Notes under the pieces: generated by a model | Seen by the model: the letters and a program-made list of their open reading frames with translations, nothing else | Database searches by the model: none | Told to the model about the DNA's origin: nothing | Assembly (NCBI RefSeq): GCF_011039075.1 | Contig: NZ_JAAKEG010000005.1 | Span: 152,078-216,077 of the forward strand | Reading direction: 5' to 3' | Source: Adlercreutzia sp. ZJ304 | GTDB taxonomy: Bacteria; Actinomycetota; Coriobacteriia; Coriobacteriales; Eggerthellaceae | Length of the DNA stretch: 64,000 bases | Made by a program: the position numbers and the translations under genes | In this document: piece after piece, positions 35,883-45,666 of the stretch | Numbering within the stretch: position 1 is the first letter of the stretch | How the letters are laid out: each line of letters starts with the position of its first letter

Positions 35883-38162
35883 CTATTCACCATCCTTTAC
35901 CTTATATATCTTGCAGAACTGCGATTTGAAGTTGGTGCCGAACCCAGACTTGCCAGGTATGTTGGGTAGCAGATTATTGACATTGATACGCCAGATACCG
36001 TAGTTGTTCGGGCTTTCGCCATCTTCTTCTGGGAACCACCAACCATGGTCTGCCATAACCATATGCTCAGCAACAACAGGTGTTACTTTCGCTTTGTGCT
36101 GGCATTTACCATATTGATTTTCTAGCCATACCCAGTCGCCGTTTTCTATTCCATATTTCTCGGCAGTCTTCGGATTGATTTCAACTTCAGGATCCTTTTT
36201 CAGATTGCGTAGTGTTGGAATCTGCCTGTGTTCTGAATGGAATGACATGTAATCACGAGCGCCAGTTCCAAGAATAAGTGGATATTTTTCAAACAGTTCT
36301 GGATCGTTAATTGGACTAGGCACCGGCTCTTCGTAGTAAGGCAAAGGATCTAGACCACATGCTTGCAATGCAAGGCTATAAAGTTCTATACGACCCGTTT
36401 GTGTATTGAAACCGGGCTGACCATCGGAACGAATTAAACCCTTTTCATACTTCTTATAGGTTTGCTTCTTGAAAATAGGTGCTTCTTGTCTTAGCTCATC
36501 TACAGTTATATTTCCCATAAAAGAGTCGGCTAACAGCGCATTGTGCATTTCGTCAACTGTCTCCCACGGCCATGCCTCCGGATTCCAACGATGACCAAAC
36601 ATTAACTCAATTTCCGGATCGCCCTTCGCTTCGCCTATCTGTGTCACCTTGTTAATAGTGGCACCATATTGGCACCCATCGCATGTACGTAAACCATCGC
36701 GCTCTGCAAATGTAGATGCCGGAAGAACATAGTCGGCAACAGCCATAGCTGTTGGAGTCATAAACAAATCAACCACTACATTGCATTCCATATTCAAGAA
36801 ACTCTTGAGTTGATTTTCTGGTTCACCAGTTGTGCAAGCAAGAGGATTGGACGTCTGTATCCATGTTGCACGTACCGGATAAGGATCGTCGGTGCGCATA
36901 GCTTCGAGAACCATATCGGGCTGCGAGAAATTGTAGCCATTAGCAACAAACGGATACTTCTCAACACCAATACGCTGTGCATGCTCTTCAGGAGTCAGCA
37001 GGTCGTATCCCCAACCAAAGCCTGTATTTAGAATGTAATAAGGCATAAGCATGCCACCCGGCACGTCATAATTGCCCGTTATAGCTATCATATTTACTAT
37101 GGCTTGAATTGCAGGTATTGCCTCTGCATTAGACATATCTAGAGCAAGACCCATTTGTACAGCAGTATTGTTGCCAGCTGCAAATTTTCTAGCTGCCTCA
37201 ACAAGCTGCTCTTCGGGAATCCAGCAAACCTCTGCCATTTTATCTGGCGGATATTCCTGAACACGCTCTTTTAGCTGATCGAATCCATAGCACCACTTAT
37301 CCACAAAGTCATGATCGTACAGATCCTCATTAATAATTACATTCAGCATACCTAATGCCAATGCACCGTCGGTGCCGCTACGCAACCGTATATGTAAATC
37401 AGATCTGGAAGCAAGCCATGTCATACGGGGATCAATAGTAATTAGCTTTGTTCCGCGACGCATTAAATCGACAACCCAGTGTCCAAAAAAGCCATCAGCA
37501 TTTGCCTGCAGTGGATTATTGCCCCAAATAAACATGTATTCTGGAATTTGATAGTTAGGATCGTCATAGCGCTCGGGCGTAGCTTGTCCGCAGTCGGCTA
37601 TCCAAAAAGAGCCCGTCTCGCTATATAAAGACGCGATACGAGGTAGATAGCAAGAAGATCCTGCCAATAAGTAACCCGGATTAGGCGATCCAAACGACCA
37701 TGCCAAACGCAGAATATAGGTGGAAATATCACGCCCAGTGCCCTGCAAAAATTGCACCGACTTCGCGCCCCACTTTTCTTTTATTTCGTTGAATTTCTCC
37801 GTTATCTCATCTAAAGCTTCATCCCATGTTATACGCTGCCACTTGTCTTTGCCTCTATCTTCCTTAGCGCGCTTCATAGGATACATAAGCCTATCCGGAT
37901 GATTCACGACTTCAGGCAAAGCAAGACATCTGGCACATATACGCCCCTCGTTATAGGGGCTTTCAGGGTCGCCTTCAACCTTAACAAGTTTGCCATTCTC
38001 GTCTGTATAAAGCAGTACGAAGCATCCGTTATGACATCCAGGACCAGTTCTTGCAGTAGTTCTTGTTACTGTCAGGTTCCCCTCTTTCCAAGAGACAGGG
38101 CGATCAGTACCAAGAGCGGTCCACTCAGTATCACCATTGATAACGTCACGTGCTAACTCCAT
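35883..38162 (-). CDS. molybdopterin-dependent oxidoreductase, catalytic subunit 2
   Basis: 759 residues, close paralogue of 18427-20676 over its full length. GPGCHNGCFVLLYTD and GRICARC give Cys43, Cys47, Cys76 and Cys79, with the same missing first cysteine and added last one. WGNNPLQANADGFFGHW and ERDGLRTCDGCQYGATINKV mark cofactor-binding regions. No export signal. The setting (two LuxR genes, MFS, 4Fe-4S partner) matches loci for reductive dehydroxylation of plant or host aromatic compounds in related gut bacteria, but the substrate cannot be read from sequence. AAGGAG precedes the ATG. Confidence 0.88.
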   Translation of the reverse strand: MELARDVINGDTEWTALGTDRPVSWKEGNLTVTRTTARTGPGCHNGCFVLLYTDENGKLVKVEGDPESPYNEGRICARCLALPEVVNHPDRLMYPMKRAKEDRGKDKWQRITWDEALDEITEKFNEIKEKWGAKSVQFLQGTGRDISTYILRLAWSFGSPNPGYLLAGSSCYLPRIASLYSETGSFWIADCGQATPERYDDPNYQIPEYMFIWGNNPLQANADGFFGHWVVDLMRRGTKLITIDPRMTWLASRSDLHIRLRSGTDGALALGMLNVIINEDLYDHDFVDKWCYGFDQLKERVQEYPPDKMAEVCWIPEEQLVEAARKFAAGNNTAVQMGLALDMSNAEAIPAIQAIVNMIAITGNYDVPGGMLMPYYILNTGFGWGYDLLTPEEHAQRIGVEKYPFVANGYNFSQPDMVLEAMRTDDPYPVRATWIQTSNPLACTTGEPENQLKSFLNMECNVVVDLFMTPTAMAVADYVLPASTFAERDGLRTCDGCQYGATINKVTQIGEAKGDPEIELMFGHRWNPEAWPWETVDEMHNALLADSFMGNITVDELRQEAPIFKKQTYKKYEKGLIRSDGQPGFNTQTGRIELYSLALQACGLDPLPYYEEPVPSPINDPELFEKYPLILGTGARDYMSFHSEHRQIPTLRNLKKDPEVEINPKTAEKYGIENGDWVWLENQYGKCQHKAKVTPVVAEHMVMADHGWWFPEEDGESPNNYGIWRINVNNLLPNIPGKSGFGTNFKSQFCKIYKVKDGE

Positions 38163-38346
38163 GGTCTACTCCTTCCTCTTATTGCAATTTTTCTATCGCA
38201 ATACAGATAGAAATCCTCTGCATATAAGAGTGAGATTAAGTAGACCATCAAACAATCGAGCAAAGTATTGAAAAAATGGGGTAATTTCGCTTGTCACACA
38301 AGATAAGCGCTACTTCGTAGAACGATATTTTATTGTGTAGCCAAGA

Positions 38347-40680
38347 CTACCCTATTTTCACTATGGGTGCATAATCTTTCAATAGCTTTTTGGTCTGACC
38401 TGTTTTTGCGAACTTTATGTGCAAGGTGTCGCCATCTACCTTCATAACTTTTCCGCGCCCAAATGTCTTATGGTCAACCGTATCGCCAACAGCAAACGTC
38501 ATTTTAGCGGCAGCTTTTTTGCCTGCATTTGGGTTGATGCCGGCACCAAACGAACGACTGCGCCCACCTGCACCCGATGCGCTAGACTGCCCGAACACAC
38601 GCCCCTCGCCCGCCTCTGACCCGCTGCCAGAAATACCGCGGCGGCTTCCACGTTTTTCCCAACCAGTACCGCTGAATCCCGATGAACCTAGCCCAGTTGT
38701 ATGGCGCAATTCTGACGGTATTTCGTGAATGAAGCGCGACGTAGGATTAGCGCTAGTTTGCCCGAATAGCTGACGGCTTTGAGCGCACGTCAGCCAAAGC
38801 CGTTTGCGTGCTCTGGTAATGGCTACATACGCAAGCCTGCGCTCTTCCTCAACCGACATGGGATCGCCAACAGAATTCATATGCGGAAACACGAACTCTT
38901 CCATGCCCGCCACAAAAACACAATCGAATTCCAAGCCTTTTGCGGAATGAACTGTCATAAGCGTTACTGCACGCCCGTCTTCACTAACAGTGTCTAAGTC
39001 GGTACGCAAGCGCACCCATTCAATAAAATCAGCCAACGAATCTCCGCGCAACACACGCGGCGGCGCTTCGCCTTCTGGCGCATCTTCTGTTGGAGGCGCA
39101 AATTCCGCATCGTCTTCCTCGTGGGTTTCGCTAAATTCCTGCACTACGCCCATGAATTCTTGAATATTCTCTATACGGCCCTGCGCTTCATCGCTGCCTT
39201 CAGCCCGCAAAGCCTCAATTAGACCGGTGCGATCAATTATCGCCTCCACAACTTTACGCAAATCTCCCGAGTACGACTGCGCATCTTTCATAACTTGAAT
39301 AAACTCACCAAGCGCACTGCGTGTAGATGCGCGCACATCGGTATCTATCAGAAGCATTTCGGCGGCTGTAAGCATAGGCACACCCAGCTCGCGCGCGTGC
39401 TGCGCTATGCGATCCATGCTGGTCTTGCCCACACCGCGCTTCGGCACATTTACAATGCGCGTAAATGCCATATCGTCCGCCGGATTTACCACAAGCGTCA
39501 GATACGCCATAACATCGCGTATTTCTTTGCGGTCAAAAAACTTCGTGCCACCCACTATGCGATACGGCACACCAGCGCGCAATAACATATCTTCAAGCAC
39601 ACGGCTTTGTGCGTTTGTGCGATAGAACAAAGCTATCTCGTCGTAGTTCACGTTGTCGGCATGCAGTTTCTCAATTTCGCCAGCTATCCAGCGCCCTTCG
39701 TCGCGTTCGTCGGTAGCCATGAACACATTTATCTTCTCGCCAGCGCCCGCAGCAGTAAACAATCGCTTCGATTTACGATGCTCGTTGTTGCTTATAACCG
39801 CATTAGCTGCATCCAAAATATTGCCCATACTGCGATAATTCTGCTCTAGCTTTACCACAGTGGCGTTCGGATAATCCTCTTCAAAATCTAGAATGTTGCG
39901 AATGTCGGCACCACGCCAAGAATAAATAGACTGATCGTCGTCACCCACCACCATAATGTTTTTATGCGCAGCCGCCAGCAATTTAGTTATGGCGTACTGC
40001 GCATGGTTTGTGTCCTGATACTCGTCCACCATTATGTAGCGAAAGCGATCTTGATAGGCGGCTAACACCTGCTCGTGATTCTTCAACAAAAGCCACGTAT
40101 ACATCAGCAAGTCGTCAAAATCCATCGAATTCGCCTGCCGAAGTCGTTCTTGATAAGCAGCATACACACGCGCCGCCATTTTTTGCACAGGATCAGCCGC
40201 TTCATCAGCCATCTGACCGGGCACTTTTAGTTCGTTTTTCGCCTGCGATACGCGCGCCATCAGCGCATTCACGGGAAAGCGACGCGGATCTATATCCATT
40301 TCCATCATTATGGTTTTGAACAGGCGCTTCTGATCGTCGGCATCGTATATGGTGAAATTTTTTCCAAAACCCAGCAAATCGGCATCGGCGCGAAGAATGC
40401 GCACGCACATGCTATGGAAAGTTGAAACCCACATGCCGCGCGCCGCAGGTCCGACCAGTCTGCCCAAACGTTCGCGCATTTCCGCAGCGGCCTTATTTGT
40501 AAACGTAATTGCCAACACACGCCAAGGTGCCACCCCGCAGTCTTCCAAAAGATGCGCTATACGATACGTAAGCACACGTGTTTTTCCAGACCCAGCGCCC
40601 GCAAGCACCAACAGCGGTCCTTCTGTACAAAGCACCGCTTGTGCTTGCGGTTCATTTAGTGTGTCTATATCTATAGGCAT
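38347..40680 (-). CDS. pcrA: ATP-dependent DNA helicase, UvrD/PcrA family
   Basis: 777 residues. All superfamily 1A motifs are readable: LAGAGSGKTRVL (I), AITFTNKAAAEM (Ia), VDEYQDTNHAQY (II), GDDDQSIYSWRG (III), LEQNYRSMGNI (IV), LMTVHSAKGLEFD (V), and VAITRARKRLWL (VI). The C-terminus has GDTVDHKTFGRGKVMKVDG, the Tudor-like RNA-polymerase interaction domain typical of PcrA. Roles: repair, rolling-circle replication and RecA removal. Confidence 0.95.
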   Translation of the reverse strand: MPIDIDTLNEPQAQAVLCTEGPLLVLAGAGSGKTRVLTYRIAHLLEDCGVAPWRVLAITFTNKAAAEMRERLGRLVGPAARGMWVSTFHSMCVRILRADADLLGFGKNFTIYDADDQKRLFKTIMMEMDIDPRRFPVNALMARVSQAKNELKVPGQMADEAADPVQKMAARVYAAYQERLRQANSMDFDDLLMYTWLLLKNHEQVLAAYQDRFRYIMVDEYQDTNHAQYAITKLLAAAHKNIMVVGDDDQSIYSWRGADIRNILDFEEDYPNATVVKLEQNYRSMGNILDAANAVISNNEHRKSKRLFTAAGAGEKINVFMATDERDEGRWIAGEIEKLHADNVNYDEIALFYRTNAQSRVLEDMLLRAGVPYRIVGGTKFFDRKEIRDVMAYLTLVVNPADDMAFTRIVNVPKRGVGKTSMDRIAQHARELGVPMLTAAEMLLIDTDVRASTRSALGEFIQVMKDAQSYSGDLRKVVEAIIDRTGLIEALRAEGSDEAQGRIENIQEFMGVVQEFSETHEEDDAEFAPPTEDAPEGEAPPRVLRGDSLADFIEWVRLRTDLDTVSEDGRAVTLMTVHSAKGLEFDCVFVAGMEEFVFPHMNSVGDPMSVEEERRLAYVAITRARKRLWLTCAQSRQLFGQTSANPTSRFIHEIPSELRHTTGLGSSGFSGTGWEKRGSRRGISGSGSEAGEGRVFGQSSASGAGGRSRSFGAGINPNAGKKAAAKMTFAVGDTVDHKTFGRGKVMKVDGDTLHIKFAKTGQTKKLLKDYAPIVKIG

Positions 40681-40737
40681 GCCAAGCCCTTCAGTCAGTT
40701 GTTTTGAACAGAAAAGCTATATTCTACCGCGAAACCA

Positions 40738-42915
40738 TCAATCCAAGCTGGCAACCAGCGAACCGCCGCAGCTAGATCCAAAACCTGCCGAGCAGCTATA
40801 GCAAACTGGGTGCGTGCATATATTGCGCGCACGTAATGTGCCTGAAGCCAAATCAGCCAGCGTAGCGTCGCGCATAGAATCATCTTCGCCGATACGAATA
40901 GGTAAACCTAGCACATGATTAACTTCGCAGTCATACAAACGTCCATCAACATCCACGTTTACCTGATCGCGGCACATCATACGCTGTACGGCAAGTGCAT
41001 TAAAATTATCAACGAGCAGTTTTAGATATTCATCGAACATATTTGCATCTAACAAATCTTGCCCGAAACGCCCCAACGGATAATTATTAAAAGCGAACAA
41101 ATTGTCGAACACAATTCCTTCGCGCCGCTCTAATTCATCGTGGTAAAGATCGGCTAGCATATCTTGCGGTGGCGGAAGAAATGGTCCCGACACGTTATAA
41201 ACCAAATCTAGCTGCAGCTCGCCTTCAAATGTACGATTTCCGCCCTTCAATTCCGCAACGCCATATCCAAGCTTGTTAAGCTTGCGTATTGCCTGCATAG
41301 CAGATTCAAAAGCACCACGACCGCGCTGAGAATCCATTGTCTCTGGATCAAAATATGGTATCGATGCTGTAACATGCGCACCAGCATCAGCAAATTCTTG
41401 CATAAAATGCGCGTATTCCGGTTTATTCAAAAGCGTCAAATTACTGCGCACAATAACATATCCACCAACCCGCTTAGCCCGCTTCGCGCCTTCTGCCAAA
41501 AACCAACTAAAATCGGGGTGAAGTTCAGGGCTTCCACCTGTAATATCAAGTACTTTGAAGTTGCCAGAATCAAATGAATCCAGCACAAGTTGCATATCTT
41601 GCCGGCTCATGTACTCCTGCGACTTAGGCGAACATTCCAAATAGCAATGCCTACATGCTAGGTTACACGCATAGGTTATGTTTACCTGCAGTATAGACAA
41701 CTGACCCTCTTCTGGTGCAGTTAACACCAAAGGCGCATTAACACGCTTAGAAAATGATGGTTCACCAATGCGATCAAGAGCTGCATTCAGATAACCGAGA
41801 TCTACCGTTTTTCTACCGCGTCGCGCTGCTACCGCATCTTGCGCCCGTTTAAAATCAAACGCGCCTCTGTGCTGCCCGCGAGGCTGTATTGCAAAATGCT
41901 TTCCATAACGCGACTGCTCAAGCATTGCTGCCATGTTCCCGCTTACAGCCACATCGCGCCCTTTTATTAAGCGAATCTGATCAGTAAGATCAAAATAGCG
42001 CGGAGTTTCAGGGATGGTACCCAAATATCGCACCGTCTGTCCAAAGTTTTCGTGTGCATCTTCAAGACCGAGCGCCTTTATTGCACGCACTGTACGTGAC
42101 GTAAAGCCAGTAAAACCAATTTTGGTTTCCATAGCCAAATCGCTTATATGTATATCGTCTATCGACGTATAGAGAAAGCTAGACCAACCAACACGATGCA
42201 TCATTCGCCGAAAATCATCTATATATATGGCACCACCAAGACATTCACCTCGCAATACCGGATCGCTGCGCAACTCCTCCGGCATGCGCCTATCGCAAAA
42301 CACATCGCTGAAATACAATTCCCCGCCGGGTTTAAGCACGCGATACACTTCGCGAAGGACTTGCTCTTTGAACGGTGTTAGGTTTATTACACAATTCGAT
42401 ATAACCAAATCTACCGATTCATCTTCTATGCCTAATTCGACAAGGTCTTCTATGTAGCCGCATCGAAACTCAACGTTTGGTTTGGAATATCCAAAACGGC
42501 GCGTATGCTCATCTAAATACTTACTCGCCACATCTAACTGAGCCTGTGTCATATCAACGCCAATTACGCGCCCAGTTTGACCAACTAATTTAGACAAAGC
42601 ATATACATCGCGACCCGACCCGCAACCAAGATCGACCACTGTACAACCCTCAAGTGCGGGCGGAATCGGACTACCACAGCCATAAAACTGCGCGATTACA
42701 TCATCTGACACCTCGCGCAATGCATCAATTACGTACTTTGGCGGTGCTTCCTCAGTACAGCAACATGCATTCGTTTTAAGGTCGTCCGACCCCGCTAAAA
42801 TGCTACCGTAGTATTCCCGTATTTGGTCATGTATTGAGGCGTTCGCATTAGGAATCTGCGACGCGTCCAACGAGGGTTGCAGTTGTGCCCGCGCTTTATC
42901 TCCGCTTATAGCCAT
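40738..42915 (-). CDS. arsenite-methyltransferase-like / ArsS-type radical SAM fusion protein
   Basis: 725 residues. Residues ~30-280 form a SAM-dependent methyltransferase like ArsM: VVDLGCGSGRDVYALSKLVG at 93-112, with Cys51-53, Cys80 (FYGCGSP), Cys175 (ISNCVIN) and Cys225 (GECLGG) at the positions of the arsenic-binding cysteines. Residues ~400-725 are a radical SAM domain with CNLACRHC (Cys417, 421, 424) and a C-terminal CxxC...SSCGG segment as in ArsS (arsenosugar biosynthesis, rSAM/SeCys family). A region of ~120 residues links them. Methylation and 5'-deoxyadenosyl transfer on arsenic would then sit in one chain. This is inference; another metalloid or thiol substrate is possible. Start overlaps the GTPase stop (TAATG). 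Confidence 0.85.
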   Translation of the reverse strand: MAISGDKARAQLQPSLDASQIPNANASIHDQIREYYGSILAGSDDLKTNACCCTEEAPPKYVIDALREVSDDVIAQFYGCGSPIPPALEGCTVVDLGCGSGRDVYALSKLVGQTGRVIGVDMTQAQLDVASKYLDEHTRRFGYSKPNVEFRCGYIEDLVELGIEDESVDLVISNCVINLTPFKEQVLREVYRVLKPGGELYFSDVFCDRRMPEELRSDPVLRGECLGGAIYIDDFRRMMHRVGWSSFLYTSIDDIHISDLAMETKIGFTGFTSRTVRAIKALGLEDAHENFGQTVRYLGTIPETPRYFDLTDQIRLIKGRDVAVSGNMAAMLEQSRYGKHFAIQPRGQHRGAFDFKRAQDAVAARRGRKTVDLGYLNAALDRIGEPSFSKRVNAPLVLTAPEEGQLSILQVNITYACNLACRHCYLECSPKSQEYMSRQDMQLVLDSFDSGNFKVLDITGGSPELHPDFSWFLAEGAKRAKRVGGYVIVRSNLTLLNKPEYAHFMQEFADAGAHVTASIPYFDPETMDSQRGRGAFESAMQAIRKLNKLGYGVAELKGGNRTFEGELQLDLVYNVSGPFLPPPQDMLADLYHDELERREGIVFDNLFAFNNYPLGRFGQDLLDANMFDEYLKLLVDNFNALAVQRMMCRDQVNVDVDGRLYDCEVNHVLGLPIRIGEDDSMRDATLADLASGTLRARNICTHPVCYSCSAGFGSSCGGSLVASLD

Positions 42916-44003
42916 TAGCGACCCTCATCAGCCATGCCAAAGCATTCAGTGAAGAACACTTGACAATCAAGTTCATACTTATCGCATACTGCGTCTACAG
43001 CATCATCTACAATGCGCGCCATAGGACGGCTTTCGCATACAGCTCTAGCATTAACAATCATGCGCATATTTTTGTGAGGACGCAGAAATTCTTGCTCGTA
43101 TTCCACATCGTAATCGACACCTATTAGCGATGCTTTGTTGAAATCGCCGTTTCCAGAAGTGGCAAATGTCTTTAAATGCGGAACGTTGCGCTTGCGCTCT
43201 ATCAGACCCATTCGTATTTCTTCAATCAGATCATCTACAACTGCGTTCATGTCAATTTTATCGCCAGATAGCGTCTTGAAAAACATACGGCGGTTATACC
43301 ATGTTAGTTTCGCTTCGGCTTGCTCAAATTCATGATTGTTGCGAACGCTGAAATTTTTCAGCTGTGTAGTGTTCTTTGTAACATATTGAGCCAATTCTTC
43401 TATACCTGTACGTTCGCGTGCAGATATGCAAAGCACGGGAATATCGGGCACCGCTGTTTTCAGAAAGTCTACGTAGCGCTGAATGTCAGCTTCGCTAAGC
43501 AGATCGCATTTATTTAGAACCACTAAGTCGGCTTCTTCCAGCTGTAACTGCAACAAATACACCAACTCTTCGGGCAAATTGATATCTGCCTTCTCGGGCA
43601 TAATCATACGAAGCCGTTCGGGGTCAACAATAACAGTAAATGGTGAAAGCAAGAATTCGTCTGAATAATCATTAGCCAACGTATGGTATACATGATCAAG
43701 CGCCCCAACCCCGCATCCCGGGATATCGCTCATCACGAATACTGCGCCGTCTTTGTCGCGCAGACGACGCAGCTGATCCACTACGTTGTCCATCTGATAG
43801 CAAATGCAGCCATTAGCTATTTCAGCCACCACGCAGCCGCTGGTCTGGGTAAGATTGGTATCCACTAAATTGGCGCCCAAATCGTTTGCGATTATGGCGG
43901 TTTCGCCATAATGCTCTTTCAGGTATTCACCAAGCGCAATCATTGTTGTAGTTTTGCCAGCACCCAAAAAACCGCTGACTACCATAAAACGTATCTGGCC
44001 CAT
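42915..44003 (-). CDS. G3E-family (CobW/HypB-like) GTPase
   Basis: 362 residues. VVSGFLGAGKTTTMIALGEY (Walker A), NDLGANLVD (switch I), EIANGCICYQ, and LNKCDLL (the NKxD motif). The usual zinc-chaperone CxCC is here CICY with two cysteines. G3E GTPases insert or deliver metals or help activate cofactor-dependent enzymes. It lies between the two methyltransferase genes with gaps of 9 and -1 bases, so it is tied to their function, perhaps metal delivery to the radical SAM fusion or metalloid handling. Exact role unknown. Confidence 0.88.
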   Translation of the reverse strand: MGQIRFMVVSGFLGAGKTTTMIALGEYLKEHYGETAIIANDLGANLVDTNLTQTSGCVVAEIANGCICYQMDNVVDQLRRLRDKDGAVFVMSDIPGCGVGALDHVYHTLANDYSDEFLLSPFTVIVDPERLRMIMPEKADINLPEELVYLLQLQLEEADLVVLNKCDLLSEADIQRYVDFLKTAVPDIPVLCISARERTGIEELAQYVTKNTTQLKNFSVRNNHEFEQAEAKLTWYNRRMFFKTLSGDKIDMNAVVDDLIEEIRMGLIERKRNVPHLKTFATSGNGDFNKASLIGVDYDVEYEQEFLRPHKNMRMIVNARAVCESRPMARIVDDAVDAVCDKYELDCQVFFTECFGMADEGR

Positions 44004-44012
44004 CCTTCGTCC

Positions 44013-45104
44013 CTAACAACAAGAAGCCTGAATAGGCTGGTCATCTTCATCGTGCACACCCTCAAAGTTGGGTGCGGTTTTAATTATATGATCTCCGTGG
44101 ATATCGCCAAAATGACGGCTGCGATCGCCCTTAACTGAAATTACCTTCTTGTAGCGCGTACCCAACCCCAGAACTGATACGTTGTCGCAAACATGCATAG
44201 ACTGATTGGCTGGGAACTTGATATCTTTATCGAACAGGAAGAATTCAGGATAATCAGGCAAAGAACCGTCGTATATTATCTCTTCGCCATAATCCTCGCA
44301 GTGGTCGCTGGTTAATTCCGAGTTAATAAGACGACTGGTAATAGTCGCGAAAGCTATTTCAGGATAATTGGCAGCCTCTTCTTCAGTAAGCGGCGTTTGC
44401 CATGTAAGTAGATAACGCGGATCGTGGAATCCGGCATTTTGAGCCATACGGCGGAAATCCTCAATGAACATCGCTCCGCCTAGGCGCTCTGCCACACGCT
44501 GCACTTGCTCGGCGGTTTCCTGCGGAATGCGGCGATCGGTAAATACATCGGTAAAATACCATTCGCCACCATCCTTCAACACGCGCTTTACCTCGGCAAT
44601 ATAAGCGCCTTTATCGGGTGACATATTGAATGTGCAGTTGCTTATAACTACATCGACCGAATCGCTAGAAATTGCGCTTAAATCTTCGGGTACACCATGA
44701 ATGAGTTCTACATTGCAGCTTTCGTAACCAAATTGCTTTATCTCTTTATCCAGATATTTTTGAGCAATTGCCAAGCGCGCGGCATTCGGCTCTACACCTA
44801 TCACCTTGCCATTAGGTCCAACCAACTGAGCGGCAAGATATGTATCTCGCCCGCTGCCACAGCACAGATCCAGCACAGTGCATCCTTCTAGCAAAGGCGG
44901 CAGCGCGGCACCGAATTCATGGAAGGTATTCTTTATTTCAGCCGACACATTGAATAATTTGTCTCGCGCTTCATCAGGCATCGTACCCTCCGCATCGCGC
45001 GTGCGCGCCGTCAACTGCGGGTCGGCTGCTTGCGCGAGCGCTAGCGCATCATAATATGCCTGATAGTCATCATTAGCCCTGCGATAATATTCCTCGTAAT
45101 TCAT
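44013..45104 (-). CDS. ArsM-like SAM-dependent methyltransferase lacking most arsenic-binding cysteines
   Basis: 363 residues from the ATG at 45104 (AAGGAAAAGC before it); a frame from 45143 has no ribosome site. Motif I VLDLCCGSGRDTYLAAQLVG near 77-96 and ISNCTFNMSPDKG near 155. It aligns with the N-terminal domain of the fusion protein downstream. It keeps only the Cys of ISNC (157). The CCC near the start, the GCG and the GEC cysteines are replaced, and two new cysteines end the protein (ASCC). It may methylate a different intermediate or bind the metalloid in another geometry. First gene of the minus-strand operon. Confidence 0.85.
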   Translation of the reverse strand: MNYEEYYRRANDDYQAYYDALALAQAADPQLTARTRDAEGTMPDEARDKLFNVSAEIKNTFHEFGAALPPLLEGCTVLDLCCGSGRDTYLAAQLVGPNGKVIGVEPNAARLAIAQKYLDKEIKQFGYESCNVELIHGVPEDLSAISSDSVDVVISNCTFNMSPDKGAYIAEVKRVLKDGGEWYFTDVFTDRRIPQETAEQVQRVAERLGGAMFIEDFRRMAQNAGFHDPRYLLTWQTPLTEEEAANYPEIAFATITSRLINSELTSDHCEDYGEEIIYDGSLPDYPEFFLFDKDIKFPANQSMHVCDNVSVLGLGTRYKKVISVKGDRSRHFGDIHGDHIIKTAPNFEGVHDEDDQPIQASCC

Positions 45105-45152
45105 GCTTTTCCTTCCTATTCCTAGACACAATGCATACGACAACTAGGTTTT

Positions 45153-45190
45153 GATGACATAAATCTGCCTCTTTCAGAGATAATGTCATC
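45153..45190. promoter_or_regulatory. inverted repeat in the divergent ars-type promoter region
   Basis: gatgacat and atgtcatc flank 22 bases, about 50 bases upstream of the methyltransferase start. Beyond it (45200-45240) lies an AT-rich stretch of alternating TA steps suited to promoters. No arsR gene is in the window. Operator function is a guess. Confidence 0.35.
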
Positions 45191-45278
45191 CCCTTTGTCA
45201 AAATTATATATAAGTGTATCTCTATATATAGATATAATCTAATAATGGACTTGTTTTAATATATGAAAGGAAGCAAAA

Positions 45279-45617
45279 ATGGAAACTTACTATGACCCTG
45301 CTGGACTTTCCGACTTCTCTCCTGCTGGCGTAGGATCGCTATCGCCGGAACTCTGGGATAAATACATGGCATATTACGGATCCGTTTTTCAAGACGGCGC
45401 ACTAACGTCCCGCGAAAAGTCGCTAATCGCACTAGCTGTTGCCGCGGCTGTACAGTGCCCGTACTGCATCGATTCCTACACCAACACCTGCCTGCAAAAA
45501 GGTTGCAGCGAAGAGGAAATCGGAGAAGTTTTCCACGTAACAAATGCTATTAGAGGCGGTGCAGCACTGGCTCATGGCGTACAGGCACTAAAGATAATCA
45601 AAGACCAAGCAATATAA
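45279..45617 (+). CDS. arsenosugar-associated peroxidase-like (AhpD/CMD-fold) protein
   Basis: 112 residues. SREKSLIALAVAAAVQCPYC then IDSYT gives the AhpD-type CxxC (CPYC) active site, followed by EVFHVTNAIRGGAALAHGV. The short form regularly found beside ArsS radical SAM genes. Likely a thiol-redox or peroxidase-like partner. GAAAGGAAG precedes the ATG. It is divergent from the methyltransferase operon and 49 bases upstream of arsS, so cotranscribed with it. Confidence 0.87.
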   Translation: METYYDPAGLSDFSPAGVGSLSPELWDKYMAYYGSVFQDGALTSREKSLIALAVAAAVQCPYCIDSYTNTCLQKGCSEEEIGEVFHVTNAIRGGAALAHGVQALKIIKDQAI

Positions 45618-45666
45618 AGCTACGAGTCTCTAAAAGACGCAATAGTAGCAAGCGAAAGAGAAGACA

